A stretch of DNA of 64,000 nucleotides from Arenibacter algicola (GTDB lineage: Bacteria; Bacteroidota; Bacteroidia; Flavobacteriales; Flavobacteriaceae): positions 434,001 to 498,000 of the forward strand of contig NZ_JAHKPO010000024.1 of assembly GCF_018860365.1 (NCBI RefSeq). Direction: 5' to 3'. Within the stretch, counting starts at the first letter, position 1. Every line of letters begins with the position of its first letter. The position numbers and the translations under genes were made by a program. Under the pieces are notes generated by a model. That model did no database searches, was not told the DNA's origin, and saw only the letters and a list, made by a program, of their open reading frames with translations. Of this stretch, positions 26,283 to 34,827 are shown one piece after another.

Positions 26283-28181
26283 ATGAGCGACGCTATAAAG
26301 CATGAATGTGGAATTTCCCTGATTCGGTTATTGAAGCCGTTGGAATATTATCAAGAAAAGTACGGTTCTGCCTTTTACGGGGTAAACAAGATGTACTTGA
26401 TGATGGAAAAACAGCATAACCGTGGCCAGGATGGTGCCGGGTTTGCCAGTATTAAATTAGATATGGAGGCCGGCGAGCGGTATATGAGTCGGGTGCGATC
26501 CATAGACCAACAGCCTATACAGGACATTTTTGCCCAAATAAATGACCGTATAAACACTTCATTTAAAGAAAATCCAGAATACATAAACGACGTAGCCAAA
26601 CAAAAAAAACACATTCCTTATATAGGGGAAGTACTTTTGGGACACGTGCGTTACGGAACTTTTGGCAAAAACAGTATAGAGAGTGTACATCCCTTTTTAA
26701 GACAAAATAATTGGATGCACCGAAACTTGATCGTTGCCGGAAATTTTAACATGACCAATGTTAATGAACTTTTCGACAATTTGATTCAAATAGGGCAACA
26801 CCCCAAGGAAAAGGCAGATACCGTAACGGTAATGGAGAAGATTGGACATTTCTTGGATGATGCAGTAGCCCAGCTCTATAAGGATATTAAAAAAGAAGGT
26901 TTCAATAAAAGGGAAGCTTCCCCAATAATTGCTGAAAGATTAAATGTTGCCAAAATTTTAAGAAGGGCGGCCAAAAATTTTGACGGGGGCTATGCCATGG
27001 CAGGTATGTTGGGGCATGGTGATTCCTTTGTTCTTAGAGACCCTGCAGGGATTAGACCTGCGTATTACTATAAAGACCATGAGATTGCCGTAGTTGCATC
27101 TGAAAGACCAGCAATACAGACGGTATTCAACGTTAACTTCGACGATGTTAAGGAATTGGATCCAGGGCACGCGATTATCATTAAAAAGAATGGCAAGGTT
27201 AAAATCAAGAAAATTTTAGACCCTACCGAAAGAAAAGCCTGTTCTTTTGAACGTATTTATTTCTCCAGAGGAAGTGACAAGGAAATCTATCAGGAAAGGA
27301 AAATGTTGGGAAAATTGCTTTTCCCACTGATCCTGAAATCAATAGATGACGATATAAAAAATACCGTATTCTCCTATATTCCCAATACTGCTGAAACCTC
27401 CTTTTTTGGAATGGTGATCGCGGCACAGAATTACATGAACAAGAAGAAAGAAGAACAGATACTTTCTATTGGTAGAAAAATAACTCGGGAAGAACTACAT
27501 GAGATTCTGGAAGTAAGGCCTAGGATAGAGAAAGTGGCCATAAAAGATGCCAAACTCAGAACCTTTATAACGCAGGACAGCAGTAGGGATGATTTGGTGG
27601 CACACGTCTATGATATCTCCTATGGATCTGTGAAGGAAAATGACAATTTGGTAATCATAGATGATAGTATAGTTAGAGGGACCACCCTTCAAAAGAGTAT
27701 TCTAAGAATTTTGGACCGACTATTGCCGAAAAAAATTATAGTTGTCTCTTCCGCACCTCAAATCCGATATCCTGACTGCTATGGAATAGATATGGCAAAA
27801 CTGGAAGATTTCATTGCATTTAAGGCCGCTTTGGCCCTTCATGAAGAAAGGAACTCAATGCACCTTGTAGAGGAAATCTACAAAAAGTGCCTGCAACAAA
27901 CCTCTACACATGATTCCGAGGTGGTAAATTACGTTAAGGAATTCTATGCCCCTTTTACGGCAGATGAGATTTCCGATAAAATTGGGCAATTATTAAGTCC
28001 GCCGGATATTAAAGCGAAAGTTCAGGTGATTTATCAAAATATTGAAAACTTACATGAAGCCTGTCCTAAAAACTTGGGAGATTGGTACTTTACCGGCAAT
28101 TATCCCACGCCAGGAGGTAATAGGGTAGTAAACAGGGCGTTTATAAACTTTTTCGAGGGAAAGAACGAACGGGCATATTAA
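26283..28181 (+). CDS. Amidophosphoribosyltransferase-like protein
   Basis: A 632-residue homologue of PurF, which transfers glutamine amide nitrogen to PRPP to begin purine synthesis. The N-terminal glutaminase nucleophile is Cys9 in HECGIS; an HNRGQDGAGFAS segment and GHVRYGTFG complete that domain. The PRPP-binding loop is VIIDDSIVRGTTLQKS. It is about 130 residues longer than usual PurF, with extra sequence in the middle and C-terminus, a variant seen in Flavobacteria. Whether it is the pathway enzyme or a paralogue cannot be told here. Confidence 0.85.
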   Translation: MSDAIKHECGISLIRLLKPLEYYQEKYGSAFYGVNKMYLMMEKQHNRGQDGAGFASIKLDMEAGERYMSRVRSIDQQPIQDIFAQINDRINTSFKENPEYINDVAKQKKHIPYIGEVLLGHVRYGTFGKNSIESVHPFLRQNNWMHRNLIVAGNFNMTNVNELFDNLIQIGQHPKEKADTVTVMEKIGHFLDDAVAQLYKDIKKEGFNKREASPIIAERLNVAKILRRAAKNFDGGYAMAGMLGHGDSFVLRDPAGIRPAYYYKDHEIAVVASERPAIQTVFNVNFDDVKELDPGHAIIIKKNGKVKIKKILDPTERKACSFERIYFSRGSDKEIYQERKMLGKLLFPLILKSIDDDIKNTVFSYIPNTAETSFFGMVIAAQNYMNKKKEEQILSIGRKITREELHEILEVRPRIEKVAIKDAKLRTFITQDSSRDDLVAHVYDISYGSVKENDNLVIIDDSIVRGTTLQKSILRILDRLLPKKIIVVSSAPQIRYPDCYGIDMAKLEDFIAFKAALALHEERNSMHLVEEIYKKCLQQTSTHDSEVVNYVKEFYAPFTADEISDKIGQLLSPPDIKAKVQVIYQNIENLHEACPKNLGDWYFTGNYPTPGGNRVVNRAFINFFEGKNERAY

Positions 28182-28185
28182 ACAT

Positions 28186-28227
28186 TTCATCGATGAAGGG
28201 TAGGTTTTTATGCACTTCATCGATGAA
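28186..28227. promoter_or_regulatory. Two 12-bp palindromes, candidate operators
   Basis: TTCATCGATGAA occurs at 28186-28197 and again at 28216-28227, exactly 30 bp apart (about three helical turns). Each is a perfect palindrome with no loop and no T tract. The second ends 17 bp before the TTTTTG (28245-28250) of the first small-RNA promoter. Likely binding sites for a dimeric regulator; the protein is unknown. Confidence 0.55.
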
Positions 28228-28244
28228 ATACACTCTTTAACGTC

Positions 28245-28281
28245 TTTTTGATCAAAAACCTGCTGTGCACATGTACTTTAG
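28245..28281 (+). promoter_or_regulatory. Promoter of small RNA copy 1
   Basis: TTTTTG (28245-28250) as -33 and TACTTTAG (28274-28281) as -7, 23 bases apart. The transcribed repeat begins 5 bases after the -7 box, the same distance as in copy 2. Confidence 0.5.
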
Positions 28282-28286
28282 TAGTG

Positions 28287-28357
28287 CCATAGCATAAGTA
28301 GGTTAAGTTCATGGTAAGATTTGGGGCAAAAAAGGTGGAGACTTCTCCACCTTTTTT
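28287..28357 (+). ncRNA. Candidate small RNA, tandem copy 1
   Basis: About 71 nt. The first 40 nt (28287-28326, beginning CCATAGCATAAGTAGG) are identical to 28504-28543. An intrinsic terminator follows: stem GGTGGAG / CTCCACC (28334-28340, 28345-28351) flanked by A and T runs. A short CCAT / ATGG pairing could close the 5' part. The stem sequence differs from copy 2 but keeps pairing, which supports a folded RNA. The family is not one I can name; a resemblance to known flavobacterial RNA motifs such as Flavo-1 should be tested. Function unknown. Confidence 0.65.
28328..28357 (+). terminator. Terminator of small RNA copy 1
   Basis: A run, GGTGGAG, 4-base loop, CTCCACC, then TTTTTT at 28352-28357. 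Confidence 0.8.
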
Positions 28358-28490
28358 ATTGGACCTAATCCAGCCTTTTGGATCTCGCTGCATTACATCC
28401 TATATAAGCAACTGTTTATCGGATAAGAAGTATTTCAACTTATTAAAAAGACGTTCATCTAAAACCTTTTTTCCACAGCCTACAATACTA

Positions 28491-28498
28491 TACTTTTG
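28491..28498 (+). promoter_or_regulatory. -7 box of small RNA copy 2
   Basis: TACTTTTG, an exact TAnnTTTG match, ending 5 bases before the 40-nt repeat. The -33 region holds only a T run (28467-28473). Confidence 0.55.
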
Positions 28499-28503
28499 GA
28501 GGA

Positions 28504-28572
28504 CCATAGCATAAGTAGGTTAAGTTCATGGTAAGATTTGGGGAAAAAGGTAGAGCTATGCTCTGCCTTTTT
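28504..28572 (+). ncRNA. Candidate small RNA, tandem copy 2
   Basis: About 69 nt, start 217 bp after copy 1. The 40-nt 5' part is identical to copy 1, followed by an A run and a different terminator stem: GGTAGAGC / GCTCTGCC (28549-28556, 28560-28567) with one G-U pair, then TTTTT. The sequence between the two copies is not otherwise duplicated, so the conserved unit is the transcript itself. Function unknown; the shared single-stranded part could be a target-pairing region (inference). Confidence 0.65.
28544..28572 (+). terminator. Terminator of small RNA copy 2
   Basis: AAAAA, 8-bp stem with one G-U pair, 3-base loop, TTTTT at 28568-28572. Confidence 0.8.
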
Positions 28573-28671
28573 ATTTTTAACCAAATCTGTGATGGGATTA
28601 AGGAACAGAATTCCCTAAGACCAATTGAGTTTTACTGGAAGGTGCACATGTTGCAACAGATAGAATTTTCG

Positions 28672-29262
28672 CTAAACGTGTTTGCCCTTCTCCCATCCAT
28701 ATTTTTCCAGATACTGCTTGCCACTCTCTATAGCATCCTCCTCCAAACTAGTAGCCATGGTATCGTTCCAGCGATTTAAAAAGCCGAACAAAGAAATAAC
28801 CCCCAACATTTCCACTATCTCTCCTTCATCCCAATACTTATATAAGGCTTTCTTTATTTTTGGATTCATGGTATTGGGTACCTGGGAAGCCGCCAAAGCA
28901 AAATCCAAGGCCGCTCGTTCGGCTTCTGAGAATGCAGAATGGGTCCTGTATTCCCAAATATTATCCAATTGTTCCTGCTCTGCCCCATAACGTTCTGCCG
29001 CCCTTATGGCATGTGCCTGGCAATAGCGACAACCAGTGGCATTACTACTTACCCAGGCCATCATTCTTTTCAAAGCCGAGCTCACCCTTCCTTCATTCGC
29101 CATCACTGCCATATTCAGATTAATAAACGCCTTGGAAATAGCTGGCCGGTGCTGCATTGTCAATACCGAATTGGGACAGAAACCCAAAGTTTCATTAAAA
29201 AATTCAGCCAACTTTTTGGTCGCTGAATCATGATCGGCATCTAAAGGGTTTACAAGGGACAT
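28672..29262 (-). CDS. AhpD/carboxymuconolactone decarboxylase-like peroxidase-related protein
   Basis: A 196-residue peroxidase-related protein of the AhpD superfamily. The redox motif Cys78-x-x-Cys81 with His84 (GCRYCQAHAIRAAERYG) is intact, indicating alkylhydroperoxidase-type thiol chemistry. Divergently transcribed from an OsmC gene with its start codon 55 bases from the OsmC start, so the two probably share an oxidative-stress promoter region. Confidence 0.87.
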   Translation of the reverse strand: MSLVNPLDADHDSATKKLAEFFNETLGFCPNSVLTMQHRPAISKAFINLNMAVMANEGRVSSALKRMMAWVSSNATGCRYCQAHAIRAAERYGAEQEQLDNIWEYRTHSAFSEAERAALDFALAASQVPNTMNPKIKKALYKYWDEGEIVEMLGVISLFGFLNRWNDTMATSLEEDAIESGKQYLEKYGWEKGKHV

Positions 29263-29317
29263 GATTTGTGAATTATGCGTATTTTTGACCTATACAAGTA
29301 ACGAAAAAAATACCTTC

Positions 29318-29737
29318 ATGACAAATCAAATCACTACCAAATGGCTTGGTAATATGGCCTTTGAAAGCAACAATCCTTCCGGAAACAACCTAATTATAGA
29401 TGTAGCCCCTGAAAACGGGGGAGAAGGCATGGGGTATAGACCAAAAGCCCTTATGCTTACCGCTTTGGCCGGTTGCTCTGGTCTGGATGTTGCCTCTCTT
29501 ATTAAAAAAATGAAACTGGAGGTCGAAGAATTTAGAATAGAGACTATTGCCAACCTAACCGAGGAGGACCCCAAATATTATGACAAGGTATTGATAGAAT
29601 ATCATTTTTCAGGCGATAACCTCAACGAAAAAAAGTTACAGAGAGCGGTTGACCTTTCAGTGGAAAAATATTGTGGGGTAATGGAAATGTTCCGTCAATT
29701 CTCTACCTTGGAGATTAAGACTTATTTTAATAAATAA
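29318..29737 (+). CDS. OsmC family peroxiredoxin-like protein
   Basis: A 139-residue OsmC/Ohr family protein, thiol-dependent detoxification of organic hydroperoxides. The core includes GYRPKALMLTALAGCSGLDVASL, with one catalytic Cys, and a second Cys in SVEKYCGVMEMF. The frame is open to 29261, but the ATG at 29318 gives the usual N-terminus and avoids overlap with the divergent gene. Confidence 0.88.
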   Translation: MTNQITTKWLGNMAFESNNPSGNNLIIDVAPENGGEGMGYRPKALMLTALAGCSGLDVASLIKKMKLEVEEFRIETIANLTEEDPKYYDKVLIEYHFSGDNLNEKKLQRAVDLSVEKYCGVMEMFRQFSTLEIKTYFNK

Positions 29738-29760
29738 TAGTTTCCCTTCCACTTTTTACT

Positions 29761-31671
29761 ATGATCCAAAGATTTTTATTTCTATTAGCTAGTTTTATAT
29801 TTTTACAACAAAACCTACATGCCCAGGCTACAGAAAATATAATATCCCACAACCAGGAAACCATTGTTACCGATCCGTCAAAAGGCGAGAATAGCTATAA
29901 GAACTGGGTCGTTTTTCCTCCCCAGAACAAGGAAATTCGTCAGATATTCTTAAATCTTACCTTTGAATGCCCAGACAATATGCGTTGTGCGGATTGGGAT
30001 TATGTTGACCATATTAAAGTGAGACAAAAGAACGACTCCGTCAACTATGAAATTGCCAGAATGCTCACACCCTATGGTGGTAGATTTCAGGAAGACTGGC
30101 GATTTGATTGGAAAGTTGATATTTCTGATTTTAGTCCCATTCTAAGGGATAGCCTCGAAGTAGATTATATACATACAGGCTACGAAGACAATAAGACCCG
30201 CGGATGGAAGGTTACCGTAGATTTTGAAATAACTTATGGAAAACCCATTGCCGAGCCACTTGCCATACATAAAATTTACGATGGTAATTACAGTTATGGG
30301 GATAAAACAGATCCCATTGAAGATTACCTGGCACCTGTGACTTTTGCCGCCAATACCCAATCCAACTTTGGAAAGATAAAAATTCATCAGACAGGACATG
30401 GAATGGACGCTAATGGCTGTGGGGAATTCTGTGACAAATACCGGGAAATACTGCATAACGGAAAAGTTATCCATAAAAAACAGTTGTGGATGGAATGCGG
30501 AGATAACCCTTTATATCCACAAGCCGGGACCTGGATCTTTGACCGTGCCAATTGGTGCCCTGGTTATTTACTGCAACCGGATGAAGTGAGCTTTGACATT
30601 AATGCAGGACAAAAATTTACCATTGACCTTAATATGGAACCCTATGAAACGGAAAAGCCCAGTGCAAAGGAACTTCTAGTGGCCTATGTACTGGAATATG
30701 GTAAGATAAACTCCGAAAATGACGTCACTTTATTGGATATCATATCCCCTTCCAATGAAAAAATCCATAGTAGAAAAAATGAAACGGGAGCCTTGGCAGT
30801 TATCAGGATAAAGAATAATGGCAAGGACAACTTGAAATCTTTTGTAGTCAGTTATTACCTGGAGGGACAAAAACCGAAAAAATTTAGTTGGAACGGGAAT
30901 CTCCCATTTGGAGAAACGGCACTGTTAACATTGCCCGAAGAAATATTTAGTGAAAAAGATTCCTCTCGTTTTTACGTGGAGTTAAAAAGACCCAATGGTA
31001 AGAAAGACGGATACAGCGGGGATAATTCCAAAACCTCGGTCTATACCAGTCCAAATATATTACCGGAATACACTATTGTTTACTTTAAGACCAATAATAA
31101 GCCCGGTCAAAATGAATACTCAGTTACCGATAGTTACGGAAAGCAGATATTTATTAGAGACAGTGTAGATCTTAAACCCAATACCGCCTATATGGATACC
31201 CTTAAACTTAAAGAGGGCAACTATACTTTTAGGGTACAAGATACAGGAGGGGATGGACTTGAGTTTTGGTTCAAGGCAAAAGACGGCAATGGTAGCGTTA
31301 AACTTTTGGACACCTTAGGACAGGCCATAAAACACTTTAATTCCGACTTTGGGAGCCATATTATTTATAACTTTAGGGTAAAACCTGGAGTTGCCTATCA
31401 TTTAGACAACGAACCGTCTATAAACATGTTCCCAGCCAGAACCGAGGGCCCGGTAACATTGGATTATTTTGCCAACGACGAAAAAGATGTGGAGGTCATT
31501 ATTACACAGCAGGAAGATGAGACTAAAATAGTGGAAACCCATACCTACTTAAATTTCAAAAGGGGTATTTTGACATATGACCTTTCCTATTTGCCCAAAA
31601 TGCGCTACTATCTCAAAGTTGTTATTGACGGCAAAGAAGTATTTAAAAATAGAATAAGGCTAAAGGAGTAA
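29761..31671 (+). CDS. Secreted PNGase F-like N-glycanase
   Basis: A 636-residue exported protein: signal peptide (residues 1-22, ending HAQA), a PNGase F-like N-terminal half, then additional beta domains. By motif comparison with Elizabethkingia PNGase F the three active-site acids are kept: Asp80 in CADWD, Glu142 in GYED and Glu222 in CGEFC; WCPGY also matches. This predicts cleavage of N-glycans from asparagine. The C-terminal ~40 residues (KMRYYLKVVIDGKEVF...) resemble a type IX secretion sorting domain. recJ follows after 5 bases. Confidence 0.82.
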   Translation: MIQRFLFLLASFIFLQQNLHAQATENIISHNQETIVTDPSKGENSYKNWVVFPPQNKEIRQIFLNLTFECPDNMRCADWDYVDHIKVRQKNDSVNYEIARMLTPYGGRFQEDWRFDWKVDISDFSPILRDSLEVDYIHTGYEDNKTRGWKVTVDFEITYGKPIAEPLAIHKIYDGNYSYGDKTDPIEDYLAPVTFAANTQSNFGKIKIHQTGHGMDANGCGEFCDKYREILHNGKVIHKKQLWMECGDNPLYPQAGTWIFDRANWCPGYLLQPDEVSFDINAGQKFTIDLNMEPYETEKPSAKELLVAYVLEYGKINSENDVTLLDIISPSNEKIHSRKNETGALAVIRIKNNGKDNLKSFVVSYYLEGQKPKKFSWNGNLPFGETALLTLPEEIFSEKDSSRFYVELKRPNGKKDGYSGDNSKTSVYTSPNILPEYTIVYFKTNNKPGQNEYSVTDSYGKQIFIRDSVDLKPNTAYMDTLKLKEGNYTFRVQDTGGDGLEFWFKAKDGNGSVKLLDTLGQAIKHFNSDFGSHIIYNFRVKPGVAYHLDNEPSINMFPARTEGPVTLDYFANDEKDVEVIITQQEDETKIVETHTYLNFKRGILTYDLSYLPKMRYYLKVVIDGKEVFKNRIRLKE

Positions 31672-31676
31672 TTACC

Positions 31677-33395
31677 ATGCGATGGACCATTAAACCAAAA
31701 CCCGAACAACCGCAAATAGATGCTTTGGCAGCCGTGTTAAATGTGGAGGATTTGGTTGCACAATTATTATTGCAGCGTGGCATAGCCAACTACGAAGACG
31801 CCAAAAGATTTTTTAGGCCACAGCTTTCCCATCTTCATGATCCCTTTTTAATGAAAGATATGGACAAGGCCGTGGAACGAATTGAAATGGCCATTGCACA
31901 GCAAGAAAACATATTGATTTTTGGGGATTACGACGTGGATGGCACTACTGCCGTAGCCTTGGTATCCTCCTATTTGGAAAGTTCCTACCCCAACGTAGCC
32001 ACCTATATCCCAGATCGCTACAAAGAAGGCTATGGGGTTTCCTTTCAAGGAATAGATTTTGCCGAGGACAACGGGTTTTCCTTAATCATTGCCTTGGATT
32101 GTGGAGTAAAGGCCATTGACAAGGTTGAATATGCCAAGGAGAAAGGTATCGACTTTATTATATGTGATCACCATAGACCCGGGAATACATTGCCCGATGC
32201 AGTAGCCGTTTTGGATCCGAAAAGAGCGGATTGTTCCTATCCATATGATGAACTCTGTGGCTGCGGGGTAGGGTTTAAATTGATTCAGGCACTAGGTAGC
32301 AAAAAGGGGGAAACCATTGAAGATTTAGTTCCTTATTTGGATCTGGTGGCTACGGCCATAGGCGCAGATATAGTGCCCATTACCGGGGAAAATAGGGTGC
32401 TGGCCTTTTGGGGGCTCCAAGTGATCAACCAAGATCCAAGAGCCGGATTCAAGGCCATCATCAATCAGATAAAAAAACAAGTCCTTACCATTACCGATGT
32501 GGTCTTTATAATTGCTCCGCGAATTAATGCTGCAGGGCGCATGGAACATGGGCAACACGCCGTTAACCTGTTAAAGGAAACCGATTTGGAACGGGCGGAA
32601 TTTTTTGCTGCCGAAATAGAGAAATACAACACGGACCGCAGAAATCTGGACCAGATCATTGCCCAAGAGGCTTTATTGCAGATCCAAGAAAACAAGGAAG
32701 AGGAAGGCTTTACCTCGGTCGTATATAATGAAACTTGGCATAAGGGAGTGATAGGAATTGTGGCCTCCCGTCTCATAGAAACCTATTATAGACCCACTTT
32801 GGTTTTTACAAAGAGCGGCAATAAATTAGCAGCTTCCGCCAGATCCATCAAAGGTTTCGATGTATATGAGGCCTTGGAGGGGTGTTCGGATACCATTGAG
32901 CAATTTGGCGGGCATATGTATGCCGCCGGACTTACCTTACTTGAAGAAAACTACGAGGCCTTTAAATCCAAATTTGAGGAAGTAGTTGCCAATACTATGG
33001 ATCCAAATCTGATGTCTCCTGAAATTATGGTAGATGCCATAATTGGCATAGATCAAATTACGCCAAAGTTAATGCGCATTATTAAACAATTTGCCCCTTT
33101 TGGCCCTGGAAATATGACTCCTATTTTTATGGTAGAAAATCTCAACGATACCGGCTACGCAAAAGTGGTCGGCCAAGAAGGAAAACATTTAAAATGTAAA
33201 CTTTTCGACAAAAATAACGGCTCCAAGAGGTCGGCAATTGATGCCATTGGATTTAATTTGGGTAAGTATTTGCCTACAGTATTGAGTAAACCCGTTAGTG
33301 CCGTTTTTACACTGGATGAAAACGAATGGCAGGGTAAAATAGCCCTTCAAATGAAGTTAAAGGACCTAAAAGAGCATGATAGTTATCAATTTTAA
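31677..33395 (+). CDS. recJ: Single-stranded-DNA-specific exonuclease RecJ
   Basis: A 572-residue 5'-3' ssDNA exonuclease of DNA repair. DHH-family motifs are clear: FGDYDVDGTTA (about residue 80), IALDCG, ICDHHRPG, then the DHHA1 part with GGHMYAAG and an OB-like C-terminal domain. Full length. Starts 5 bases after the PNGase-like gene. Confidence 0.96.
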   Translation: MRWTIKPKPEQPQIDALAAVLNVEDLVAQLLLQRGIANYEDAKRFFRPQLSHLHDPFLMKDMDKAVERIEMAIAQQENILIFGDYDVDGTTAVALVSSYLESSYPNVATYIPDRYKEGYGVSFQGIDFAEDNGFSLIIALDCGVKAIDKVEYAKEKGIDFIICDHHRPGNTLPDAVAVLDPKRADCSYPYDELCGCGVGFKLIQALGSKKGETIEDLVPYLDLVATAIGADIVPITGENRVLAFWGLQVINQDPRAGFKAIINQIKKQVLTITDVVFIIAPRINAAGRMEHGQHAVNLLKETDLERAEFFAAEIEKYNTDRRNLDQIIAQEALLQIQENKEEEGFTSVVYNETWHKGVIGIVASRLIETYYRPTLVFTKSGNKLAASARSIKGFDVYEALEGCSDTIEQFGGHMYAAGLTLLEENYEAFKSKFEEVVANTMDPNLMSPEIMVDAIIGIDQITPKLMRIIKQFAPFGPGNMTPIFMVENLNDTGYAKVVGQEGKHLKCKLFDKNNGSKRSAIDAIGFNLGKYLPTVLSKPVSAVFTLDENEWQGKIALQMKLKDLKEHDSYQF

Positions 33396-33549
33396 TTTAT
33401 TGATAACCGTTAAGTATCACAATAAGCCAACTTTAACAGGTCTAAACTACAAATTAAAGTAAGCATTATCTTACTTATTTCTTAGGTAAATAGATGGATT
33501 ATAATAATTCCGATTTTCACTTGAGATGCTCTATAAAATCTTCTACATT

Positions 33550-34326
33550 TCAGCCCCGGGAAGGCTCATATTTTTTGAGGGACAAGGAGGATCCGTCAAA
33601 CTCGCCATAGGTAAAATAGGAAATCCAATCCCCTAAATTTACGTAGGTAGCATTTTCATTTAAAGATATTTCCAATGGTAGGTGCCGATGTCCAAAAACA
33701 AAATAATCATAGTGCTGCTGCTCCAGTTTTCGCCTGCAATATTGCACCAACCATTCGTTCTCTTCACCTAGAAATTTAATATCCTCATCCCCGGAGATCA
33801 TTTTGTTCTTCACGGAAAGATATTGGGCCAGTTTAACCCCAAAATCCGGGTGTAGCCAATTGTAAAACCATTTGGATACCGGGTTGGTGAATACCTTTTT
33901 CATACGTTTGTATCCCTTATCCCCAGGGCCCAAACCATCACCGTGTCCAATTAAAAATGACTTTCCGTTTAAAAGAAAGGATTGAGGTTTGTGATATACA
34001 GGAATGTTCAACTCCTCTTCAAAATAGCCGTTCATCCATAAATCATGGTTGCCCACAAAATAGTACACCGGAATGCCCGAATCGGTAATTTCCGCCAACT
34101 TTCCCAAAGTACGGGTAAAGCCCTTGGGCACTACTGTTTTATATTCGAACCAAAAATCGAAAAGATCCCCAAGGAGAAAAATAGCGGCAGCATCTTCCTT
34201 AATAGTATCCAGCCACGCCACGAACTTTTTTTCACGTGGAAAACTAAGGTCCTTGGTAGGAGCTCCCAAATGATTATCACTGGAGAAATAGATTTTTTTG
34301 CCCGCGGGAACGTCAATAGTTTTCAT
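33550..34326 (-). CDS. lpxH: UDP-2,3-diacylglucosamine diphosphatase
   Basis: A 258-residue calcineurin-like phosphoesterase of the LpxH type, which yields lipid X in lipid A synthesis. Metal-binding motifs: FSSDNHLG, LLGDLFDFWFE, YFVGNHDLW, LIGHGDGLGPGD and FGHRHLP. Followed on the same transcript direction by nothing for 150 bases; preceded by queD 11 bases upstream. Confidence 0.9.
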   Translation of the reverse strand: MKTIDVPAGKKIYFSSDNHLGAPTKDLSFPREKKFVAWLDTIKEDAAAIFLLGDLFDFWFEYKTVVPKGFTRTLGKLAEITDSGIPVYYFVGNHDLWMNGYFEEELNIPVYHKPQSFLLNGKSFLIGHGDGLGPGDKGYKRMKKVFTNPVSKWFYNWLHPDFGVKLAQYLSVKNKMISGDEDIKFLGEENEWLVQYCRRKLEQQHYDYFVFGHRHLPLEISLNENATYVNLGDWISYFTYGEFDGSSLSLKKYEPSRG

Positions 34327-34337
34327 CCAGGGCCTTT

Positions 34338-34787
34338 TTAATTATCAGAAGCATACCATTCCGCAAAGGAGGTATCGGTTTCCTGTAGCTTTAAAGAATG
34401 TAGGCTGATATTTTTTGGCAACCTGGCCTTAATTCTATCCGCAAAATCCAAAACCATATTTTCACTGGTAGGTTGATAGTTGGCCAATATTACATTATGC
34501 CCCCTATCCGTTAGTTCCTGCGCCAATTCCACATGCGGGGTATTTTTATTAAAAACCGTGGCGTGATCAAATTGGTCCACAATTTCTTCCTTCACAATTT
34601 TCTTCAAATCCCCGAAATCTATGACCATACCCAATTTTACGTGGGCAACATCGGTAATAGGCCTCCCAATTACGGTTACGGAAAGTTTATAACTGTGGCC
34701 ATGTACATTTCTACATTTACCATCATAACCGAACAAGGCATGTCCAGTTTCAAAATTAAACTGCTTGGTAATACGAATATTGCCCAT
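34338..34787 (-). CDS. queD: 6-carboxytetrahydropterin synthase
   Basis: A 149-residue PTPS-fold enzyme of queuosine biosynthesis. Zinc-binding histidines appear in FETGHALF and VHGHSYKL, the catalytic Cys in KCRNVHG, and a late Glu in LKLQETDTS. Length is normal for QueD. It is likely co-transcribed with lpxH downstream (11-base gap). Confidence 0.88.
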   Translation of the reverse strand: MGNIRITKQFNFETGHALFGYDGKCRNVHGHSYKLSVTVIGRPITDVAHVKLGMVIDFGDLKKIVKEEIVDQFDHATVFNKNTPHVELAQELTDRGHNVILANYQPTSENMVLDFADRIKARLPKNISLHSLKLQETDTSFAEWYASDN

Positions 34788-34827
34788 ATTATTTATTTGG
34801 ACTGCAAAGGTAATTTATTCTGCGAAA

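Noticed and set aside
28186-28227. TTCATCGATGAA palindromes as transcription terminators of the PurF-like gene
   Set aside because: No loop and no T tract; the even spacing fits protein binding better.
28311-28514. Open frame starting MVRFGAKK in small RNA copy 1, and a matching MVRFGEKG frame at 28528-28779
   Set aside because: Both starts lie in the 40-nt RNA repeat and the frames run through the terminators; similarity ends with the repeat, so they are by-products of the RNA.
28287-28543. 40-bp repeats as an insertion-sequence footprint or CRISPR array
   Set aside because: Only two copies, spacing of 217 bp, no transposase or cas genes, and repeat limits match transcript features.
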